From NCBI RefSeq assembly GCF_000820165.1, contig NZ_CDDD01000059.1, forward strand, positions 33,931 through 97,930: a stretch of 64,000 nt of DNA, written 5' to 3'. The notes under the pieces were generated by a model, which ran no database searches, was not told the DNA's origin, and worked only from the letters and a program-made list of their open reading frames with translations. Of the stretch, positions 59,518 to 64,000 are shown in pieces (position 1 is the stretch's first letter; each line of letters starts with the position of its first letter). Source of the stretch: Aeromonas taiwanensis. Lineage in GTDB: Bacteria > Pseudomonadota > Gammaproteobacteria > Enterobacterales > Aeromonadaceae. The position numbers were made by a program, and so were the translations under genes.

Positions 59518-60129
59518 TCAGGCCTGGATGGGGGCCGTCACATACTTGAACAGGAAATCGGTCACCTCTTCCCGGTTCGGACGCTGGGGTTGATTGATCA
59601 TCTGCATCATGACGTAGCCAAAGCCGGTCAGGGAGCGGGCCAGATCCTGAGCCGACAGCACGCTCTTGATCTCGCCGTTGTCCATGGCGGTCTGGAGACG
59701 GGGGGTGATCATGGCCATCATCTTGTCCAGCAACCGGGTGTAGCGGGGCCACACCTCTTCCCGCACCGAGGAGCTCCATTCCAGCCAGATGCTGGCATGG
59801 TCCGGCATGTCATAGGCCGCATCGACGGCGAGTTTCACATGGCGGTGGATGCACTCCCTGGCGGATCCCTGGCCGTTGTAGGCCTGATCAAGGATCTGCT
59901 GGACGTAGGCTTCGATCTCCGTCAGTACTTCATCGACCAGATCTTCACGGGTATTGAAATAGTTGAAAACAGTGGCGACGGAGACCTTGGCCTGTTCGGC
60001 AATCTCGGCATGCCCCGCACGGCCGATGCCGCGGCGGGAAAATACCTCGACGGCACACTCCATCAATTGATCCCGACGAGCCTCCGGCGACAGCCGGGTT
60101 CGACGTCTTATTTCTGCGCGTGGTTCCAT
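59518..60129 (-). CDS. litR: LitR/HapR/LuxR-type TetR-family quorum-sensing regulator
   Basis: A 203-residue TetR-fold master regulator. The N-terminal HTH shows RREQL-like RRDQLMECAVEVFSRRGIGR and AEIAEQAKVSVATVFNYFNTREDL, very close to Vibrio HapR/LuxR. The ligand-like domain follows with AYDMPDHASIWLEWSSSVR. The neighbouring hpt on the opposite strand is the same arrangement as hapR-hpt in Vibrio. In vibrios it is controlled by LuxO and Qrr RNAs; I did not find a convincing Qrr-pairing site in the leader. Confidence 0.9.
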   Translation of the reverse strand: MEPRAEIRRRTRLSPEARRDQLMECAVEVFSRRGIGRAGHAEIAEQAKVSVATVFNYFNTREDLVDEVLTEIEAYVQQILDQAYNGQGSARECIHRHVKLAVDAAYDMPDHASIWLEWSSSVREEVWPRYTRLLDKMMAMITPRLQTAMDNGEIKSVLSAQDLARSLTGFGYVMMQMINQPQRPNREEVTDFLFKYVTAPIQA

Positions 60130-60242
60130 AGTATTTTCATCTAATAGTTATTGATTATGGTGTTTATAGTATTGTCACCGATAATGCCCGAAGGCTTGCT
60201 AACTCTATCAAGTAAAATAAGCCGATAAAAGCATCACGTATG

Positions 60243-60272
60243 CCTGACGCCTCTCGGTTGGAGTGGTAGAAT
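60243..60272 (+). promoter_or_regulatory. Promoter of hpt
   Basis: CTGACG (60244-60249) and TAGAAT (60267-60272) with 17 bp spacing, about 58 bp before the hpt start. Confidence 0.5.
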
Positions 60273-60297
60273 CCTCGGTTTTGGTGTTAATGAACGG

Positions 60298-60324
60298 CCA
60301 ATAACCCTTTGGCCATTATTGGAG
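60298..60324 (+). promoter_or_regulatory. Inverted repeat sequestering the hpt ribosome site
   Basis: CCAATAA (60298-60304) can pair with TTATTGG (60316-60322), which overlaps the first bases of the GGAG Shine-Dalgarno site at 60321-60324. It could modulate hpt translation. Confidence 0.4.
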
Positions 60325-60330
60325 TATGTG

Positions 60331-60861
60331 ATGAAACACATTGTCGAGGTGATGATCCCCGAGGCCGAGGTCGCAGCCCGCATCGCCAAACTGGGTGAAG
60401 AGATCACCGCCCGTTACCAGGGCTCCGAAGAAGTGGTCATGATCGGCCTCCTGCGCGGCTCCTGCGTCTTCCTGGCCGACCTCTGCCGCCAGTGCCAGTT
60501 GCCCATCACCCTGGACTTCATGACCGCCTCCAGCTATGGCTCCGGCATGCACAGCACCCGCGACGTGCGCATCCTCAAGGATCTGGATGACGACATCAAA
60601 GGCAAGGACGTGGTGATCGTCGAGGACATCATCGACACCGGCTACACCCTCAACAAGGTGCGCGAGATCCTCTCTCTGCGCGAACCCAGGTCCCTGGCCA
60701 TCTGCACCCTGCTGGACAAACCGTCCCGCCGCGAGGTGCAGGTTCCGGTAGACTGGATCGGTTTCTCCATTCCGGACGAATTTGTGGTGGGCTGTGGTAT
60801 CGACTACGCCCAGAAATATCGTAATCTGCCGTTCATCGGCAAGGTCGTTCCGCAGGAATAA
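60331..60861 (+). CDS. hpt: Hypoxanthine phosphoribosyltransferase
   Basis: Purine salvage enzyme that makes IMP from hypoxanthine and PRPP. The ATG at 60331, 8 bp after GGAG, gives 176 residues beginning [18 protein letters not shown]. The PRPP loop [14 protein letters not shown] is near residue 100. [12 protein letters not shown] and [11 protein letters not shown] are conserved. It is divergent from litR and followed by a terminator. Confidence 0.97.
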   Translation: MKHIVEVMIPEAEVAARIAKLGEEITARYQGSEEVVMIGLLRGSCVFLADLCRQCQLPITLDFMTASSYGSGMHSTRDVRILKDLDDDIKGKDVVIVEDIIDTGYTLNKVREILSLREPRSLAICTLLDKPSRREVQVPVDWIGFSIPDEFVVGCGIDYAQKYRNLPFIGKVVPQE

Positions 60862-60912
60862 GCCAGGCTCACAGTGGCGAAAGCAGGATGGCGTTTCACC
60901 ATCGACTGCTTG

Positions 60913-60938
60913 CAGGCGGCCTTGGCCGCCTTTTCTGT
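60913..60938 (+). terminator. Terminator after hpt
   Basis: GGCGGCC-TT-GGCCGCC followed by TTTTCTGT. Confidence 0.75.
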
Positions 60939-60971
60939 CTCGGGATGGGCTCATCCATCACAGGGGTTGCA

Positions 60972-61889
60972 ATGAACGCATTGGAAATCAGCGGTCTGAA
61001 GAAGACCTATCAGGGGGGCGTCGAAGCCCTCAAGGGTATCGATCTCACCGTCAAGCAGGGGGATTTTTTCGCCCTGCTAGGTCCGAACGGAGCCGGCAAG
61101 TCCACCACCATCGGTGTGATCAGCTCCCTGGTCAACAAGACCCAGGGCAAGGTGAAGGTGTTTGGCTACGACATCGACACCGATCTGGAGATGGCCAAGG
61201 CCCAGCTCGGCCTGGTGCCCCAGGAGTTCAACTTCAGCATGTTCGAGAAGGTGAGCCAGATAGTGACTCACCAGGCCGGCTTCTACGGTGTGCCGAAGGC
61301 CGAGGCCAAGGTGCGCGCCGAGAAGTACCTGCGCCAGCTCGATCTCTGGGACAAGCGCGACATGGCGGCCCGTACCCTCTCCGGTGGCATGAAGCGCCGG
61401 CTGATGATCGCCCGTGCCCTGATGCACGAACCCAAGCTGCTGATCCTGGATGAACCGACCGCCGGGGTGGACATCGAGATCCGCCGCTCCATGTGGAGCT
61501 TCCTCAAGGAGCTCAACGAGCAGGGGGTGACCATCATCCTCACCACTCACTACCTGGAAGAGGCGGAGATGCTGTGCCGCAACATTGGCATCATCGACAA
61601 GGGCCGCCTCATCGAGAACACCAGCATGAAGAGCCTGCTCGGCAAGCTGGGCCGCGAGACCTTCCTGCTGGATCTGGTGCCGGGCAGCCGGGCGCCGAAC
61701 CTGCCCGAGTTCAACGGCCGGATGCAGGACGAGCACACCCTGGAGGTGGAGCTGGAGAAGAGCCAGTCCCTCAACAGCCTGTTCGAGCAGCTCTCCGCCC
61801 AGGGGGTGCAGGTGCTGAGCATGCGCAACAAGGCAAACCGGCTGGAAGAGCTGTTCGTCAATCTGGTAGAGGAGGGTCGCAAAGCATGA
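60972..61889 (+). CDS. yadG: YadG-like ABC transporter ATP-binding protein
   Basis: A 305-residue drug-export-type ATPase. Walker A is LGPNGAGKSTTIG near residue 38, the signature is LSGGMKRRL, Walker B is LLILDEPTAGVD, and the switch His follows in LTTHYLEEAE. The ATG at 60972 is chosen; the longer frame lacks conservation. The order hpt-yadG-yadH-pan genes matches E. coli. Substrate unknown. The stop overlaps the permease start. Confidence 0.92.
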   Translation: MNALEISGLKKTYQGGVEALKGIDLTVKQGDFFALLGPNGAGKSTTIGVISSLVNKTQGKVKVFGYDIDTDLEMAKAQLGLVPQEFNFSMFEKVSQIVTHQAGFYGVPKAEAKVRAEKYLRQLDLWDKRDMAARTLSGGMKRRLMIARALMHEPKLLILDEPTAGVDIEIRRSMWSFLKELNEQGVTIILTTHYLEEAEMLCRNIGIIDKGRLIENTSMKSLLGKLGRETFLLDLVPGSRAPNLPEFNGRMQDEHTLEVELEKSQSLNSLFEQLSAQGVQVLSMRNKANRLEELFVNLVEEGRKA

Positions 61890-62659
61890 ACCCCATGACC
61901 TATTACATCGCCTTCAAGAGCATCCTGGCCAAGGAGGTGAGCCGCTTCACCCGGATCTGGATCCAGACCCTGGTGCCGCCCGCCATCACCATGAGCCTCT
62001 ACTTCGTCATCTTCGGCAACCTCATCGGGTCGCGCATCGGTGACATGGGGGGCTTCAGCTACATGGAGTTCATCGTGCCCGGCCTCATCATGATGTCGGT
62101 CATCACCAACTCCTACTCCAACGTCGCCTCCTCCTTCTACAGCGCCAAGTTCCAGCGCAACGTGGAGGAGCTGCTGGTGGCCCCGGTGCCGAACTACATC
62201 ATCATCGCCGGCTATGTGGGCGGTGGCGTGGCACGCGGCCTCTGCGTCGGCCTCATCGTCACCCTGGTGTCGCTGTTCTTCGTGCCGCTGCAGATCCACC
62301 ATCTGTTCAGCGTCTGCGTGACCGTGCTGCTGACCTCCATCCTGTTCTCCCTGGGGGGGCTCATCAACGCGGTGTTCGCGAAGTCGTTCGACGACATCAG
62401 CATCATCCCGACCTTCATCCTGACACCCCTGACCTATCTGGGGGGCGTCTTCTACTCCATCAGCCTGCTGCCGCCGTTCTGGCAGGGCGTCTCCCAGGTG
62501 AACCCCATCATCTACATGGTGAACGCGTTCCGCTACGGCTTCCTCGGCATCTCCGACGTGCCCCTCGGCACCGCCTATCTCATCATCATCGGTTTCATCC
62601 TGGTGCTGTACGGGCTGGCCTGGTGGCTCATCTCCCGCGGCACCGGTCTGCGCCACTGA
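61886..62659 (+). CDS. yadH: YadH-like ABC-2 type permease
   Basis: A 257-residue six-helix ABC-2 permease. The N-terminus is MNPMTYYIAFKSILAKEVSR. SLYFVIFGNLIGSRIG and MEFIVPGLIMMSVITNSYSN lie in the first helices. FILTPLTYLGGVFYSISLLPPFWQG is the ABC-2 signature region. It overlaps yadG by 4 bp and forms an exporter with it. Confidence 0.92.
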   Translation: MNPMTYYIAFKSILAKEVSRFTRIWIQTLVPPAITMSLYFVIFGNLIGSRIGDMGGFSYMEFIVPGLIMMSVITNSYSNVASSFYSAKFQRNVEELLVAPVPNYIIIAGYVGGGVARGLCVGLIVTLVSLFFVPLQIHHLFSVCVTVLLTSILFSLGGLINAVFAKSFDDISIIPTFILTPLTYLGGVFYSISLLPPFWQGVSQVNPIIYMVNAFRYGFLGISDVPLGTAYLIIIGFILVLYGLAWWLISRGTGLRH

Positions 62660-62673
62660 GGCGCAAACCGGCC

Positions 62674-62705
62674 AGCAAAAAGGCGCCCTCGGGCGCCTTT
62701 TTATT
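62674..62705. terminator. Bidirectional terminator between yadH and the monooxygenase gene
   Basis: AAAAAGGCGCCC-TC-GGGCGCCTTTTT, a symmetric hairpin with A and T runs. Confidence 0.88.
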
Positions 62706-62719
62706 TGCACGTTTCGGCG

Positions 62720-63067
62720 TCAGAGCGCCGGGGCGTCATAGTCCGCCGGTTCGTCGCTGTAGACGCAGACGTTCCACTTGGCGGCCAGGCCGTCATCGGC
62801 GAGGCAATAGCGCTCGAAGAAGGCCTTGATTTCGCTGCGCTGGCAGTGGGCCTCGAAGCTCGCCATGTCGCGCCAGATCTCGTTGAAGACGATGGGGAAA
62901 CTCTCCCCCTCGGCGAAGGGGCTCTGGAGGTGGCGGGTGACGATGTACTGCAGACAGCCATCCTCGCGCAGGGTGTTGGGCTCGAGCCCCTGCAGGACCC
63001 GGAACAGGGCCTGCTCCTGGCCCGGCTTGGGCTGGAACTGGGCGATGCAATATACCTTCTTGGACAT
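62720..63067 (-). CDS. Antibiotic-biosynthesis-monooxygenase (ABM) fold protein
   Basis: A 115-residue dimeric alpha-beta-barrel protein. The pattern YCIAQFQPKPGQEQALFRVLQGLEPNTLREDGCLQYIV, with conserved PIVFNEIWRDMASFEAHC, is that of putative quinol monooxygenases such as YgiN-type proteins. No cofactor motif is expected in this fold. The substrate is unknown. It follows panC on the same strand by 18 bp but a metabolic link is not evident. Confidence 0.82.
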   Translation of the reverse strand: MSKKVYCIAQFQPKPGQEQALFRVLQGLEPNTLREDGCLQYIVTRHLQSPFAEGESFPIVFNEIWRDMASFEAHCQRSEIKAFFERYCLADDGLAAKWNVCVYSDEPADYDAPAL

Positions 63068-63085
63068 CTTCTCTCCTTGCCGCGA

Positions 63086-63940
63086 TCAGCCCCTGAGGGT
63101 GACCACGCGGTTGTCGATAAGGCGGGCCTTGCCCAGATAGGCGGCCATCAGGATCACCAGGCGCTGGCTCTCGGCGCTGGCGGATTCGAGGGTATCGGCA
63201 TCGACGATGTCGATGGCATCGGTCCGAAAGCCTGCGTTGTCGAGGCGCTGGCTGGCGCGGGCCACCAGGGAGGGGAGGTGACGATCCCCCCCTTCGATCT
63301 GCTCGGCGATCCAGTTCATGGTGCGCGCGAGCTCGGGGGCCAGGGCGCGCTCGGCGGCGGTCAGGTAGCCGTTGCGCGAGGAGAGCGCCAGGCCATCCTC
63401 GGCACGCACCGTGGGCACGCCCACGATCTCGATGGGCATGGCCATGTCGGCCACCATCTTGCGAATGAGCGCGAGCTGCTGGTAGTCCTTCTGGCCGAAG
63501 CAGGCCACGTCAGGCTGCACCAGGTTGAAGAGCTTGGTGACGACGGTGCTGACCCCGCGGAAGTGCCCCGGGCGCAGCGCCCCTTCCAGCAGGCTGGAGA
63601 GGCCGGGCACCTCTACGAAGGTCTGGCTCGCGAGCCCCTGGGGATACATGATTTCCGGGGTCGGGGTAAAGACCATGTCCACCCCGGCGGCCTCCAGGGC
63701 GGCGCAATCCTGCTCCAGGGTGCGCGGATAGTTGGCGAGATCCTCGGCCTTGTCGAACTGCAAGGGGTTCACGAAGATGCTGACCACCACCTTGTCGCCA
63801 TGGCGGCGGGCCTCATCGACCAGGGTCAGATGGCCCTGGTGCAGATTGCCCATGGTGGGCACGAATGCGATGGCACGGCCTTCGCGATGCCATTGACCTA
63901 TCTGTTCGCGTAGCGCGGCGGGATTGTTCACAACCAACAT
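63086..63940 (-). CDS. panC: Pantothenate synthetase PanC
   Basis: Condenses pantoate with beta-alanine using ATP. The ATG at 63940 gives 284 residues beginning [33 protein letters not shown] carries the HIGH-like motif near residue 35. [10 protein letters not shown] and ALSSRNGYL are conserved active-site segments. An upstream ATG at 63982 would add 14 residues without conservation. panB is expected just beyond the right edge. Confidence 0.96.
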   Translation of the reverse strand: MLVVNNPAALREQIGQWHREGRAIAFVPTMGNLHQGHLTLVDEARRHGDKVVVSIFVNPLQFDKAEDLANYPRTLEQDCAALEAAGVDMVFTPTPEIMYPQGLASQTFVEVPGLSSLLEGALRPGHFRGVSTVVTKLFNLVQPDVACFGQKDYQQLALIRKMVADMAMPIEIVGVPTVRAEDGLALSSRNGYLTAAERALAPELARTMNWIAEQIEGGDRHLPSLVARASQRLDNAGFRTDAIDIVDADTLESASAESQRLVILMAAYLGKARLIDNRVVTLRG

Positions 63941-64000
63941 CGACAGTTCACCTTCAGAGGAATCAAAAAAGAGAGGGGTCATGCAGTCAGAGGGGAGGGC

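Noticed and set aside
60130..60200. Qrr small-RNA pairing site in the litR leader
   Set aside because: I looked for the GTTGGC-type complement known from vibrios and did not see it.

Overview
This window looks like a chromosomal segment of an Aeromonas-type gammaproteobacterium. The housekeeping genes are GC-rich and Aeromonas/Vibrio-like in sequence. Their order is the gammaproteobacterial one: barA/rlmD-relA-mazG-pyrG-eno-ftsB-ispD-ispF-truD-surE-pcm-yqaA-nlpD-rpoS, then tsaD/rpsU-yqeY-dnaG-rpoD-tRNA-Ile2. A LitR/HapR-type regulator sits beside hpt, as in vibrios. The genus is an inference from gene content and order; no database was searched.

Layout. 1-16.9 kb: stringent response, CTP synthesis, glycolysis, isoprenoid precursor synthesis and the nlpD-rpoS stress locus, with BarA cut by the left edge. 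16.9-23.0 kb: tsaD, the macromolecular-synthesis operon rpsU-yqeY-dnaG-rpoD, and a lysidine-type tRNA-Ile(CAT). 23.0-32.5 kb: a TPR protein, a large secreted alpha-amylase, a cytochrome b561/b562 pair, purHD, zntR, a DHFR-like reductase and arfA. 32.5-39.0 kb: hemW, rdgB, a Bcr/CflA exporter, a Gfo/Idh/MocA oxidoreductase, a small lipoprotein and an nfeD-qmcA pair. 39.2-45.5 kb: sulfate assimilation, cysG-cysD-cysN-DASS permease-cysC. 45.5-47.6 kb: an AT-rich accessory insert with an EVE-HNH endonuclease (probable type IV restriction), micro-ORFs, a decayed ORF and a run of hairpins. 47.6-50.8 kb: an Aer-like chemoreceptor and a conserved hypothetical protein. 50.9-55.1 kb: a Zrg-type zinc locus (ytfJ, small His/Cys protein, DUF2796 His-rich protein, ABC ATPase, FtsX-like permease, DUF3299 protein) behind a Zur-like box. 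55.3-64.0 kb: two unknown exported proteins, ppa, mpl, ubiX, litR, hpt, yadG-yadH, a monooxygenase and panC.

The most unusual signal is a set of gene-terminus echoes, degenerate copies of the first or last codons of a gene lying just outside the intact gene. mazG has one on each side. barA has two tandem start echoes. ispF has a start echo that fills the ispD-ispF gap exactly, with ATGA overlaps at both ends. The FtsX-like permease has two extra copies of its 3' end in an 85-86 bp tandem repeat. I read these as scars of in situ displacement or partial duplication by diverged homologues; some may now act as coupled upstream ORFs. The second focus is the cysC-chemoreceptor insert.
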